A stretch of 26,195 bases of DNA from JACMJP01 sp046160675 (GTDB lineage: Bacteria; Bacteroidota; Bacteroidia; Chitinophagales; BACL12): assembly GCA_046160675.1 (NCBI GenBank), contig JBJXHH010000191.1:1-26195 (forward strand), in the 5' to 3' direction. Shown in pieces: positions 1 through 8,476 of the stretch; position 1 is the stretch's first letter; every line of letters begins with the position of its first letter. Both the position numbers and the translations under genes were made by a program. Under the pieces are notes generated by a model, which ran no database searches, was not told where the DNA came from, and worked only from the letters and a program-made list of their open reading frames with translations.

Positions 1-542
1 GGTGTTAAACAAGCAAACAGAATGATAAACACAGCTGCATTAACAGGTTTTTTAAAGGAGAAAAACAAAACAGTGGCAAGGGCAAATGTTTCAGGTATTT
101 TATGAATAAAGATTGCCCAGAATAAAGATTGAATTTGTTTTTCTTCAATAGTAGATTCTGAAAAAGGAATTCCCTCCAGCAATGCATGTACACTCAACCC
201 AAACAAAACGCCTGTTACATATCCTTTTGATAAATGTTCATGCAAGTGTAAATGGCCATGCTCAATACCCCTGGTAAACTGCACAATAATAAGTTGTATA
301 AAAAAACCAAGCAAGATCCCCAGGGCGATAGAATAATCATGATTATGCTCCTCTTCTGAAGAAACTGTATGTGCAAATACCTCTGGTAATAAATGCAACA
401 CCACTACTCCCAGTAAGTATGCTCCACTGAATGACAATAAAATGCTTAAAAATTGATTTTGTGTTTTACTTCTCAGTATCCAGGCTCCTGCGCCTCCCGT
501 AATGGCAGCCAGGATCAATAACATAATTTGAAAACTATCCAT
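1..542 (-). CDS. ZIP-family divalent metal transporter (3' end cut by window)
   Basis: The first 180 codons of a multi-pass membrane protein are visible; the C-terminus lies beyond base 1. The frame opens with ATG at 542. Hydrophobic segments run at about 6-22, 33-55, 71-90 and 107-124. A His/Glu-rich cytoplasmic-type loop (EEEHNHD near 63-69, then EHGHLHLHEH at 94-103) is followed by the two ZIP signature helices HALLEGIP (119-126) and HKIPE (147-151), whose His and Glu residues form the metal site in this family. It should therefore move Zn2+ or a related divalent cation into the cytoplasm; the exact metal cannot be read from the sequence. It is the last gene of a tight minus-strand operon: only three bases separate its ATG from the stop of the PAP2 phosphatase gene. 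Confidence 0.88.
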   Translation of the reverse strand, partial: MDSFQIMLLILAAITGGAGAWILRSKTQNQFLSILLSFSGAYLLGVVVLHLLPEVFAHTVSSEEEHNHDYSIALGILLGFFIQLIIVQFTRGIEHGHLHLHEHLSKGYVTGVLFGLSVHALLEGIPFSESTIEEKQIQSLFWAIFIHKIPETFALATVLFFSFKKPVNAAVFIILFACLT

Positions 543-545
543 GAT

Positions 546-1133
546 TTATAAAATCAATTTTATTCTTTGAAACAAAAGCCATTTTGCGAGAGCGAAGATA
601 GTTATGCTGCAAAGAACGCCAAGCAATGCACCTCCCAGTATATCAGAAGGATAATGTAATCCAACATAAATCTGTGCAAAAGAAACAGCAAAAGCCCAGA
701 CAAAAGCAAGCCAGGCTATCCATCTTTTTCTTTTTGCAAAAAGCAATGTAAGCATAGCTGCAAAACCAAAAGTATTCGCTGCATGAGTGGAAGTAAAGCT
801 TTTACCTGCTCCACAGGCATGAACCCTTAGAATAACTTCATTCTTAATCTCCGCATCATTACAAGGCCTTAAGCGGCCCACTGCTGGCTTAATTACAGAA
901 CTGCTCAGTTGATCAGTAGCTGCGAAACTTGCAATGCAAACCAGGATCAGCCATCCTCCCTTGAATTTATATTTGTACAATATAATGAAAGCAATGAGAA
1001 TGTAAAAAGGGATCCAGAATTCCCTGTCCCTGATAGGCACAAGTACAGCATCAAAAAAAGAATTTCCCCAACCTGTATTGATGAAATAAAATAATTGTTC
1101 ATCAAAGGACTGTATTGCGGAAAGCAGGATCAT
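546..1133 (-). CDS. PAP2-family membrane phosphatase
   Basis: A 195-residue membrane protein of the type 2 phosphatidic acid phosphatase superfamily. The first signature is KPAVGRLRP (82-90), with Lys82, Arg89 and Pro90 spaced as KxxxxxxRP. The second is STH at 115-117, in place of the usual SGH, with His117 as the expected acid/base. The third is HYPSD (160-164), giving His160 and Asp164; the usual SR before it reads AQ, a variation seen in other bacterial members. About six hydrophobic segments surround these motifs. Likely substrates are lipid phosphates such as undecaprenyl diphosphate or phosphatidate, but the sequence does not decide. Its start overlaps the methyltransferase stop by four bases (ATGA), so the two are translationally coupled. 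Confidence 0.88.
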   Translation of the reverse strand: MILLSAIQSFDEQLFYFINTGWGNSFFDAVLVPIRDREFWIPFYILIAFIILYKYKFKGGWLILVCIASFAATDQLSSSVIKPAVGRLRPCNDAEIKNEVILRVHACGAGKSFTSTHAANTFGFAAMLTLLFAKRKRWIAWLAFVWAFAVSFAQIYVGLHYPSDILGGALLGVLCSITIFALAKWLLFQRIKLIL

Positions 1134-1858
1134 TTTTGCGCAATGATAATCAACCTTTCTGAAGTTGCAGAATGAAAAGGTTGCAGTTCATAATCCCCAA
1201 AGATATGTTTAAGCTTCAGGTTATTGGCTTTCAAATACAGCTCAAACTCGGGTTTTGTGATTGCCTTCACCCGTTCGTAATATTCGAATGTTTCATTTTT
1301 ATCCTGTACTGTAATTTTTTTGGTGATAAAATTCTTGATCATGCACTTAGAAATAATAAAGTTAATACCATCAATGGTTTTACTCTCCTCTTCAACAAGT
1401 TCTTTTAAAACGAAGTCGACATTTAAAAAATCAATTACAAAATAGCCGCCCTGTTTTAATCCCGCAGCAATTGCTTTCAATGCTTTTGCATCATCATTTG
1501 CATTGTAGAAATATCCGAAGCTGGTAAAGAAGTTAAAAGTGGAATCGAAATAATTAATTCTGAAGATATTGCGCATATCATGTTGAAAAAAGCTCAAATT
1601 TTCTTTTTCCTGTTTTGCTGCCAGTTGTATGCTTTTATAAGAAATGTCAACACCTGTTACGTCATACCCTTTCGATGAAAGATAGTTTGCATGCCGTCCC
1701 TTTCCACAAGCAAGATCCAAGACTCTTGCATTATGGTTCATCTTCAGCAAATCAAGAAGTTTATCTATAAATTGCGATGCCTCACCTGTATTCCTGTGTT
1801 GATACAATGTATCATAGTACGCTGTACTAAACCAGGTTTCAAACCACTGTTTGTGCAT
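1130..1858 (-). CDS. Class I SAM-dependent methyltransferase
   Basis: A 242-residue soluble protein with the Rossmann methyltransferase core. Motif I is VLDLACGKGRHA (about 46-57) and the acidic ribose-binding end of strand 2 is GVDIS (69-73). A later FFTSFGYF stretch (about 110-117) resembles motif IV of the small-molecule methyltransferases that carry a GYF/GY signature. The acceptor substrate cannot be told from the sequence. It is the first gene of the minus-strand operon with the PAP2 phosphatase and the ZIP transporter. A TATATTTG box sits 23 bases upstream of the start and fits the Bacteroidota -7 element. Annotation to the superfamily is secure; function beyond that is not. Confidence 0.85.
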   Translation of the reverse strand: MHKQWFETWFSTAYYDTLYQHRNTGEASQFIDKLLDLLKMNHNARVLDLACGKGRHANYLSSKGYDVTGVDISYKSIQLAAKQEKENLSFFQHDMRNIFRINYFDSTFNFFTSFGYFYNANDDAKALKAIAAGLKQGGYFVIDFLNVDFVLKELVEEESKTIDGINFIISKCMIKNFITKKITVQDKNETFEYYERVKAITKPEFELYLKANNLKLKHIFGDYELQPFHSATSERLIIIAQK

Positions 1859-1881
1859 GCTATTGAAATAAATTTCTCAGA

Positions 1882-1889
1882 CAAATATA
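1882..1889 (-). promoter_or_regulatory. Bacteroidota -7 box upstream of the methyltransferase operon
   Basis: Read on the minus strand the sequence is TATATTTG, a full match to TAnnTTTG, 23 bases before the ATG at 1858. No TTG is found at the expected 19-21 base distance, so only half of the promoter is supported. Confidence 0.4.
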
Positions 1890-1951
1890 ACTTTTACTCA
1901 TTTAGGCGTTACATGTTATCAACTTGAAATTTTATTTTTACATTTTCTATT

Positions 1952-3337
1952 ATGACACTTATCAAATCTATCTCCGGAATACGAGGAACTATTGGAGGAA
2001 AACCGGGTCAGAATTTAACTCCTGAAGATATCATTAAGTACACTGCTGCTTTTGGAACCTGGGTAAAAAACACATCAGGTATATCAACCATAGTGATTGG
2101 AAGAGATGCAAGAATTAGCGGCGACATGGTGAATCACCTTGTTATTGGAACCTTACAAAGCATAGGTATTAAGATCATTGACCTGGGTTTGAGTACAACA
2201 CCAACTGTTGAACTGGCCGTACCGAGAGAAAATGCCGGTGGAGGTATCATCATCACAGCATCACACAACCCGAAAAATTATAATGCTCTTAAGTTATTAA
2301 ATCACCTGGGTGAATTTATTTCAGCTGATGACGGTGCAGAAGTTTTGCGCATCGCCAATGAAGAGGAAATCATCTATAGCGATGTAGATAAACTCGGTGA
2401 GTATCAGCATAAATTTTACTATATCCAGCGACATATTGATAAAATTCTTGAACTTCCTTATGTAAACAAAAAAGCGATTCAGGAGAGAAAATTTAAAGTG
2501 GTAATTGACTGCGTAAACTCTACCGGGGGAATTTCTGTACCGGAGCTCCTCCTTGCTTTGGGAGTTACTGATACCGTTGAATTATTCACAAATCCCAACG
2601 GCCGGTTTCCCCACAACCCGGAACCATTACCCGAAAATCTATCAACTATAGCACATGAAGTGAAACAACAAAAAGCTGATGTCGGTATTGTGGTTGATCC
2701 GGATGTTGATCGCCTGGCGCTTGTTTGTGAAGATGGCGAAATGTTTGGCGAAGAATATACACTTGTTGCAGTGGCAGATTATATTTTGCAACATAAAAAA
2801 GGAAATACTGTTTCAAATTTATCAAGTACCAGGGCACTTAAAGATATATCAAACAAACATGGCGTAGAACATTATCAGAGTGCTGTGGGTGAAGTGCATG
2901 TTGTTAAAAAAATGAAAGAAGTGAATGCGGTGATTGGTGGAGAAGGAAACGGCGGAATTATTTTACCTGAACTACATTATGGCCGTGATGCATTAGTTGG
3001 CATTGCCTTGTTTTTATCCCATCTTGCCGTAAGCGGTAAGAGCTGTTCAAGATTACGCAGTGAATACCCGAATTACTTCATGGCAAAAAATAAGATTGAA
3101 CTTCCTGAAGAGGCTGATGTAAAAATGCTGCTGAAAAAGATTGAAGAGAAGTATAAGAAAGAAACTCTTAACAAAGAAGATGGATTGAGAATAGAAATGG
3201 AAGGCGGGGATTGGGTACACTTGCGGGCCAGTAATACAGAGCCAATTATCAGGATCTATTCTGAAAGTAAAACAAAAACCACCGCTGCTAATATTAATAA
3301 GAAGATGATGGAAGATATAAAGCAAATGATGAAGTAG
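1952..3337 (+). CDS. glmM: Phosphoglucosamine mutase / phosphomannomutase family
   Basis: A 461-residue alpha-D-phosphohexomutase, the usual family length. It isomerises hexose 6-phosphate and 1-phosphate, most likely glucosamine phosphate for UDP-GlcNAc and peptidoglycan synthesis. The phosphoserine loop is TASHNPKNY (102-110) with Ser104 catalytic. The Mg2+ loop is DPDVDR (249-254), the sugar-binding loop GEGNGG (330-335) and the phosphate-binding loop RASNTEP (425-431). All four are intact. GlmM is chosen over phosphomannomutase because of the short RASNTEP tail and the overall shape, but the two are hard to separate by eye and Bacteroidota often carry several paralogues. The next gene follows after 61 bases on the same strand. 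Confidence 0.85.
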   Translation: MTLIKSISGIRGTIGGKPGQNLTPEDIIKYTAAFGTWVKNTSGISTIVIGRDARISGDMVNHLVIGTLQSIGIKIIDLGLSTTPTVELAVPRENAGGGIIITASHNPKNYNALKLLNHLGEFISADDGAEVLRIANEEEIIYSDVDKLGEYQHKFYYIQRHIDKILELPYVNKKAIQERKFKVVIDCVNSTGGISVPELLLALGVTDTVELFTNPNGRFPHNPEPLPENLSTIAHEVKQQKADVGIVVDPDVDRLALVCEDGEMFGEEYTLVAVADYILQHKKGNTVSNLSSTRALKDISNKHGVEHYQSAVGEVHVVKKMKEVNAVIGGEGNGGIILPELHYGRDALVGIALFLSHLAVSGKSCSRLRSEYPNYFMAKNKIELPEEADVKMLLKKIEEKYKKETLNKEDGLRIEMEGGDWVHLRASNTEPIIRIYSESKTKTTAANINKKMMEDIKQMMK

Positions 3338-3386
3338 GTATTTACCTTTTACATATCCCCCATAAATCATTTTTGCAATTTACTTT

Positions 3387-3394
3387 TATCTTTG
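3387..3394 (+). promoter_or_regulatory. -7 box (TATCTTTG) directly before the cysteine desulfurase ATG
   Basis: A full TAnnTTTG match ends only four bases before the ATG at 3399. Initiation at the usual distance would give a leaderless or nearly leaderless mRNA. No -33 TTG stands at 19-21 bases; the nearest TTTG is only 11 bases upstream, so the call rests on the -7 element alone. Confidence 0.42.
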
Positions 3395-3398
3395 CACC

Positions 3399-4529
3399 AT
3401 GCGCATATATCTTGACAACGCAGCCACAACTTCCCTTGACCCCGAAGTGCTGAAAGCGATGCTTCCTTACATGGAAAATCATTTCGGAAATCCTTCTTCT
3501 ATCCATTCATATGGTAGAGAAACCCGTGCAGCGATTGAGAAAGCCAGAAAACTCATAGCAAATCTTTTTCATGTTTCGCCTGGTGAAATATTTTTTACCA
3601 GCGGTGGTACTGAGGCAAACAATATGGCGTTGCAATGCAGTGTGCGAGACCTGGGAGTTACACACATTATCACTTCACCCATTGAACATCATGCAGTAAC
3701 ACATACTGTTGAAGCATTAGCGAAAGAAGGGAAAATAAAGTTTGACTATGTAAACCTAAATGAAGATGGAGGCGTTGATCTTGAACATCTTGAAAAACTT
3801 TTACAAGCCTCAACTGAAAAAACTTTAGTGAGTTTAATGCATGCAAATAATGAAATAGGTATTTTGCTTGACATTGAGAAAGTAAGCGAACTTTGTAAAA
3901 CTTATCATGCATATTTTCATTGCGACACAGTTCAAACTATCGCTCACTATAACCTGGATCTTAAAAAAATAAAAATCCATTTTATTTCCTGTGCAGCACA
4001 TAAATTTCACGGCCCCAAGGGTGTTGGATTTATCTATGTCAATTCCGAAGCACAAATAAAACCCTTGCTCCATGGTGGCGCACAGGAACGTAACATGCGG
4101 GCAGGAACTGAAAATCTTTATGGCATCATCGGGTTGGCAAAAGCCCTGGAAATTGCGTACAATGAGTTAGAAAAGACCCGTGAATACATTACAAGCTTGA
4201 GAAGCTATTTTAAAAACAGGCTTGCTGAAGAAATACCCGGCATCATATTTAACTCCCCTGATGATGGGTTATATACAGTGCTTAATGTAAACATCCCTGC
4301 TAATGAAAAAAATGAACTGTTGCTTTTCAACTTTGATATTGCCGGCATTGCAGTAAGTGGTGGCAGTGCCTGCAGTAGTGGAAGTAATGTTGGCTCTCAT
4401 GTTATAGCCCACCTGCACAGAGAAGAAAATTCTACCGCTGTTCGTTTTTCTTTTTCAAAATATAATACAAAAGAAGAAGTTGACTTTGTTGTAGAAAAAA
4501 TGAAAGAGATGTTACTCGTAAATGTTTGA
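3399..4529 (+). CDS. Cysteine desulfurase, NifS/IscS-type
   Basis: A 376-residue PLP enzyme of the class V aminotransferase fold. It should remove sulfur from L-cysteine as a protein-bound persulfide for Fe-S cluster or tRNA thiolation pathways. Visible signatures are LDNAATT (5-11), SGGTEANN (68-75), HANNEIG (148-154), CDTVQ with Asp176 (pyridine nitrogen), and HKFHGPKG (201-208) with Lys202 as the PLP Schiff-base lysine. The active-site loop SGGSACSSGS (320-329) carries Cys325 as the persulfide cysteine. Downstream it is followed by another class V enzyme, and no scaffold gene (IscU/SufU-like) is in the window. It is therefore not possible to say which sulfur pathway it serves, so no iscS/sufS symbol is given. 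Confidence 0.92.
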   Translation: MRIYLDNAATTSLDPEVLKAMLPYMENHFGNPSSIHSYGRETRAAIEKARKLIANLFHVSPGEIFFTSGGTEANNMALQCSVRDLGVTHIITSPIEHHAVTHTVEALAKEGKIKFDYVNLNEDGGVDLEHLEKLLQASTEKTLVSLMHANNEIGILLDIEKVSELCKTYHAYFHCDTVQTIAHYNLDLKKIKIHFISCAAHKFHGPKGVGFIYVNSEAQIKPLLHGGAQERNMRAGTENLYGIIGLAKALEIAYNELEKTREYITSLRSYFKNRLAEEIPGIIFNSPDDGLYTVLNVNIPANEKNELLLFNFDIAGIAVSGGSACSSGSNVGSHVIAHLHREENSTAVRFSFSKYNTKEEVDFVVEKMKEMLLVNV

Positions 4530-4597
4530 GTTACTACGTATTTACCCTTTCTTCTCAACAAAAATTAATTTACCTTTCGGCTTTAAAACTGAAAATA

Positions 4598-5881
4598 ATG
4601 TCCAATCGCCGCTCCTTTCTTAAAAAATCTTCCCTTATGTTAAGCGCTAGCCTCTTACCAGAGTTGGTGTACAGTGAACATTTGAAAACAGAACTAATTA
4701 GGGTAAAAAGACTTTCTCCAAACGAGGTAGCAACTGATGAAGATTTCTGGGCCACCATTAAAGAAGCATATACAGCTTCAGCAACAATAATAAACCTGAA
4801 CAATGGAGGAGTGAGCCCTTCACCGAAAGTGGTGCAGGATGCGTTGGACAGGTTTAATAAAATGAGCAACGAAGCCCCAAGTTATTACATGTGGCAAATT
4901 CTGGATAAAGGCAGAGAAAGTTTACGCAAAAAAATTGCCGAGCTGGCAGGATGTGATGCAGAAGAAATTGCCATCAATCGAAATACTACAGAAGCTTTAG
5001 ATAATGTTATCTTCGGCTTAGATTTTAAAAAAGGAGATGAAGTAATTCTCACAAAACAGGATTATCCAAACATGATAAATGCCTGGAAGCAGAGGGAGAA
5101 ACGGGATGGAATCATTTTAAAATGGGTGGAGTTGGAGTTGCCGACTGATGATACTGACTATCTCGTAAAAAAATATACTGAACAAATCACCTCGCAAACA
5201 AAACTTGTACAAGTAAATCATATCATCAACTGGACGGGGCATATCAACCCGGTAAGAAAAATTGCTGATGCTGTTCATACAAAAGGTGCTGAAGTAATGA
5301 TTGATGGGGCACATACTTTCGGGCATTTCGTGTTTAAAATTCCTGAACTCGGAGGAGATTACTATGGTACAAGTTTGCATAAATGGCTCAGTTCATCTAT
5401 CGGATCGGGAGTGCTATGGATAAAAAAAGAAAAAATAAAAAAAGTATGGCCACTTATGGGAGCTCCCGATACTCAAGAAGTAACGAATATCCGAAAATTT
5501 GAAAACCTTGGCACAAGATCTTTTCCTATTGAATATTCCATTGCAAATGCAATTGATTTCCATAGAATGATTGGAGCAGAAAGAAAAGAAGCTAGGCTCC
5601 GTTTTCTTAAAGATTATTGGACAAGTAAAATAGAAAATCACCCTAAAATCCATTTTAACACATCCTTTAACCCGGCATTCTCATGTGCCATAGCTAATTT
5701 CTCAGTTGACGGGATGAAACCCGATGATGTAGCAACAAAATTGTTTACTGAACACAGTGTTCATTGTGTCGCCATCAACTGGGAAAATATACAGGGCGTA
5801 AGAGTAGCTCCGCATGTGTATACCAGTTTGAGTGACCTTGACAGATTAGTGGATGGCATTAAGAAAATTGTTTCAGCATAA
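4598..5881 (+). CDS. Class V aminotransferase-fold PLP enzyme with Tat-like signal
   Basis: A PLP-dependent protein related to isopenicillin N epimerase (CefD-like). The reading frame is open from a TTG at 4526 that overlaps the desulfurase stop, but the ATG at 4598 is preferred because it puts a twin-arginine-type leader at the very N-terminus: NRRSFLKKS followed by a short hydrophobic run LMLSASLLP. From that start it is 427 residues. Visible features include NRNTTEALDN (about 127-136), MIDGAHTFGH with the PLP Asp (near 236) and GTSLHKWLSS, where Lys262 is the expected Schiff-base lysine. No catalytic cysteine loop like that of its neighbour is present, so it is not a desulfurase. Substrate is unknown. 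The leader suggests export across the inner membrane with cofactor already bound, which is inference. Confidence 0.82.
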   Translation: MSNRRSFLKKSSLMLSASLLPELVYSEHLKTELIRVKRLSPNEVATDEDFWATIKEAYTASATIINLNNGGVSPSPKVVQDALDRFNKMSNEAPSYYMWQILDKGRESLRKKIAELAGCDAEEIAINRNTTEALDNVIFGLDFKKGDEVILTKQDYPNMINAWKQREKRDGIILKWVELELPTDDTDYLVKKYTEQITSQTKLVQVNHIINWTGHINPVRKIADAVHTKGAEVMIDGAHTFGHFVFKIPELGGDYYGTSLHKWLSSSIGSGVLWIKKEKIKKVWPLMGAPDTQEVTNIRKFENLGTRSFPIEYSIANAIDFHRMIGAERKEARLRFLKDYWTSKIENHPKIHFNTSFNPAFSCAIANFSVDGMKPDDVATKLFTEHSVHCVAINWENIQGVRVAPHVYTSLSDLDRLVDGIKKIVSA

Positions 5882-5926
5882 TCCTGCTTATCCACAACAA
5901 ACAGACTCATGTAAAATGAATTCTTC

Positions 5927-5934
5927 TATCTTCG
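5927..5934 (+). promoter_or_regulatory. Possible -7 box (TATCTTCG) upstream of the amidotransferase
   Basis: TATCTTCG differs from TAnnTTTG by one base and ends 16 bases before the ATG at 5951. The identical octamer stands before the next gene at 6793, which hints at a shared promoter type. No -33 element is visible. Confidence 0.3.
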
Positions 5935-5950
5935 TTGATGTTATAAAAGC

Positions 5951-6769
5951 ATGCCCGAAAAGAAAAAGATAAAACTTGCTATTCTTGATATGTATGACAA
6001 TTTCCCGAATGAGGGGATGCGTTGTATTCAAAATATCGTCAATCATGAAGATTATTCTGTGCAGTGGGACGTATTTGATGTGAGGGCAAAAAATGAGGTC
6101 CCTTCCCATCATTATGACATCTTTATTTCCAGTGGAGGCCCTGGCAGCCCCTATGAAGGGGAAGGAACAGAATGGGAAAAAAAATATTTTCAGTTGATAG
6201 ATAAAATCTGGGCACACAATCAAAAAAACAACAGTAATAAAAAATATGTGTTCGGAATTTGCTATTCTTTTCAATTACTTTCAAGATATTTTCAATTAGG
6301 CGATGTTTGTAAACGGAAGTCAACGGCATTTGGAGTGTTTCCTGTACACAAAACTGAAAATGCAAAAAATGATAAATTCTTCAGGAACCTTCCTGAACCT
6401 TTTTATGCAGTTGACAGTCGTGACTGGCAGGTAATTGATCCCAACTACGAAAAGATGCTAGCATTAAATGCCGAAATTCTTGCTCTCGAAAAAAAACGGG
6501 AACATGTGCCGTTACCAAGGGCAGTTATGGCCATGCGCATTGCTAATGAATTTTATGTTACTCAGTTTCATCCGGAAGCAGATGCAGAGGGGATGCTGAG
6601 GTACTTCGCACTTCCAGAAAAAAGAAACCATATCATCTCTAACCATGGTGATGTAAAGCTTGCTGAAATGATTTATGATCTAAGTGATAAAGACAAAGTC
6701 CCACTCACACAAAAAGAACTCATACCTTCTTTCCTCCGTTCATCTATCAATCTCGTGGGAATGAATTGA
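5951..6769 (+). CDS. Class I glutamine amidotransferase (GMP synthase-like domain)
   Basis: A 272-residue stand-alone glutaminase domain that should release ammonia from glutamine for a partner enzyme. The triad is complete: Cys104 in FGICYSFQ, His207 and Glu209 in TQFHPEA. The oxyanion/glutamine-binding turn is SSGGPGSPYEG (60-70). A C-terminal tail of about 60 residues after the triad contains no recognised domain. It is not guaA, because the ATP pyrophosphatase part of GMP synthase is absent, and it is not trpG or carA by motif context. The ATP-grasp-like gene 43 bases downstream is the natural partner: ammonia made here could be joined to a carboxylate by that ligase. The partnership is inferred from adjacency. 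Confidence 0.87.
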   Translation: MPEKKKIKLAILDMYDNFPNEGMRCIQNIVNHEDYSVQWDVFDVRAKNEVPSHHYDIFISSGGPGSPYEGEGTEWEKKYFQLIDKIWAHNQKNNSNKKYVFGICYSFQLLSRYFQLGDVCKRKSTAFGVFPVHKTENAKNDKFFRNLPEPFYAVDSRDWQVIDPNYEKMLALNAEILALEKKREHVPLPRAVMAMRIANEFYVTQFHPEADAEGMLRYFALPEKRNHIISNHGDVKLAEMIYDLSDKDKVPLTQKELIPSFLRSSINLVGMN

Positions 6770-6792
6770 AAACTGCATCAGTTTCAATTCTT

Positions 6793-6800
6793 TATCTTCG
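6793..6800 (+). promoter_or_regulatory. Possible -7 box (TATCTTCG) upstream of the ATP-grasp-like gene
   Basis: The same octamer as at 5927, here ending 12 bases before the ATG at 6813. It could give this gene its own transcript in addition to read-through from the amidotransferase gene. One mismatch to TAnnTTTG and no clear -33 element. Confidence 0.28.
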
Positions 6801-6812
6801 CAAAAAACTTTC

Positions 6813-8003
6813 ATGCTGCAGCAGTATCGCAAAAAATATAATACCGGCTTTACAGAAGAAAAGTATGTATCCTTTTTTCACAGTTTGTACGAACGTTTCC
6901 CGCACAAAATAGAATTCAAAGTTTGTGAAACACCCGTTTTTGTTCCTGCTGACCTGAAAAATAAATTGCTGATGGCAGGTGAAGATATCATTGATGTGAT
7001 TTGTAGAAAGGATTTCAAACAACTCACAGAACGGGCTGTACCGAGTCATTTGAATGTTCCGGGAGAAGATAACAATACAGTTTTGCTTGCATTAGATTTT
7101 GGAATTTGTATTAACAACGAAGGCGAAATTCTCCCCCAGCTTATTGAAATGCAGGGCTTTGCTTCATTGTATGGCTATCAGCATGAGTTGGGAATAAAAT
7201 ATAAACACTATTTCGGTATTGATGAAGGTGTAGATCACTTGTTTAATAATTTAAACAATGAAGGATATATTGAGATGCTGCGCAAAACAATTTTAGGTAA
7301 TCATGAGCCGGAGCATGTTATCCTTCTTGAAATCGAACCTGGTAAACAAAAGACATGGGTAGATTTCTGGATAACAAAAGAAATGTCGGGCATTGAACCT
7401 GTTTGTATTTCTGAAATAAAAAAACAAGGAAAAGAATTATTTTATTACTTGCATGGGAAGAAAACCAAGATCAAAAGAATTTACAACCGGTTGATATTTG
7501 ATGAACTTGAATTGCGAAAGGATTTGCAACGGGAATGGAACCTTACCGAAGAAACTGATGCAGAATGGGTGAGCCATCCGAACTGGTTTTTTCGTATCAG
7601 CAAATACACTTTGCCTTTTATAAAAAGCAAATATGTTCCTGAAACATATTTTTTAAATGAAGTAAAACAAATTCCTGCAGATCTTGAGAATTGGGTGTTA
7701 AAACCTTTGTTCTCTTTTGCCGGCAGCGGAGTCATCTTTGATGTGAAAAAAGAAGATATCGTAAATATAAGGGATAAAGAAAATTTTATACTACAGAAAA
7801 AAGTAAATTATCATGCCTGCATTGAAACCCTTGATATGCCTGCAAAATGTGAGATCCGGCTGATGTATATCTGGGAGAAAGAGAAGTCAAGACCAACGCT
7901 CGTCATTAATCTAGTGCGCTTAAGTAAAGGCGCCATGATAGGAGTAAATTTTAACAAAGGAAAAAGCTGGGTGGGCGGAACAGTTGGGTATTTCGAAAAA
8001 TAG
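6813..8003 (+). CDS. Uncharacterised ATP-grasp-like ligase
   Basis: A 396-residue soluble protein that I do not recognise as a named enzyme. Its second half looks like an ATP-grasp domain: NWVLKPLFSFAGSGVIF (294-309) has the phosphate-binding Lys and Gly-rich loop, NFILQKKVNY (324-333) fits the adenine-binding linker, CEIRLMYIW (346-354) the beta strand carrying acidic/Arg ligands, and GVNFNKGKSWVGG (377-389) a terminal metal/phosphate loop. The first half contains ALDFGI (93-98) and LIEMQGFASLYGYQ (110-123), similar in style to the pre-ATP-grasp part of glutathionylspermidine synthase-like proteins. An amide- or peptide-bond-forming ligase fed by the upstream glutaminase is the working model. 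The fold call is by eye and moderately sure; the reaction is unknown. Confidence 0.65.
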   Translation: MLQQYRKKYNTGFTEEKYVSFFHSLYERFPHKIEFKVCETPVFVPADLKNKLLMAGEDIIDVICRKDFKQLTERAVPSHLNVPGEDNNTVLLALDFGICINNEGEILPQLIEMQGFASLYGYQHELGIKYKHYFGIDEGVDHLFNNLNNEGYIEMLRKTILGNHEPEHVILLEIEPGKQKTWVDFWITKEMSGIEPVCISEIKKQGKELFYYLHGKKTKIKRIYNRLIFDELELRKDLQREWNLTEETDAEWVSHPNWFFRISKYTLPFIKSKYVPETYFLNEVKQIPADLENWVLKPLFSFAGSGVIFDVKKEDIVNIRDKENFILQKKVNYHACIETLDMPAKCEIRLMYIWEKEKSRPTLVINLVRLSKGAMIGVNFNKGKSWVGGTVGYFEK

Positions 8004-8008
8004 TGCAG

Positions 8009-8476
8009 ATGGAACAAGGCTTATACATTCTTTCTTTGCTGTTAGCTTTTGCAGAATTCTATCTTATTAACCTGATGGTTCGAAACGGGAATATTTTGAA
8101 AGGGAAATATTACAGGTATATATTTATCGGGTTAAGTATCATCATTATAGGAGCCTTGTTTAAAATCCTTCACTTCCCCTATGCCGATCAAATGCTAATA
8201 ACAGGATGTTGTGTGGTTGCAATTGCATATATACTATGGACATTTTATAAAAGGCCTACCTATTTTCTTGATATTTTAAAATGCCTTTGGTTACTCACTA
8301 CAATTACTGCAATACTGATCAGGTTTCTGCATTTTCCCTATTCAGAATATCTAATCACATCCAACTTTGCAATATTTATAACAATGACATTCGTATACTT
8401 CAAATACCCGCATCAGCGGCATACTGGGGCGATGAAAGAAAGAGAAAACGATAATACCCCTATAGATCAGGTTTGA
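8009..8476 (+). CDS. Small membrane protein with duplicated GldL-like motif
   Basis: A protein of about 155 residues with four to five membrane segments. From the upstream in-frame GTG at 8003 (157-residue numbering) the unit FKILHFPYADQMLITG (53-68) recurs as IRFLHFPYSEYLITSN (106-121), 53 residues later, each following a hydrophobic helix. So the protein is a tandem duplication of a two-helix unit. The K/R-x-L-H-x-P pattern after a helix resembles the N-terminal part of the gliding/T9SS motor protein GldL, but the cytoplasmic domain of GldL is absent; this is a GldL-like fragment family, not gldL. ATG at 8009 is chosen over GTG at 8003, which would overlap the preceding stop by one base. 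The tail is hydrophilic and charged. Its 3' end overlaps the convergent NTPase gene by 17 bases. Confidence 0.72.
   Translation: MEQGLYILSLLLAFAEFYLINLMVRNGNILKGKYYRYIFIGLSIIIIGALFKILHFPYADQMLITGCCVVAIAYILWTFYKRPTYFLDILKCLWLLTTITAILIRFLHFPYSEYLITSNFAIFITMTFVYFKYPHQRHTGAMKERENDNTPIDQV

Noticed and set aside
4526..4597. TTG start at 4526 for the class V aminotransferase, overlapping the desulfurase stop
   Set aside because: It adds 24 residues before a clear Tat-like leader that belongs at the N-terminus; ATG 4598 is more natural.
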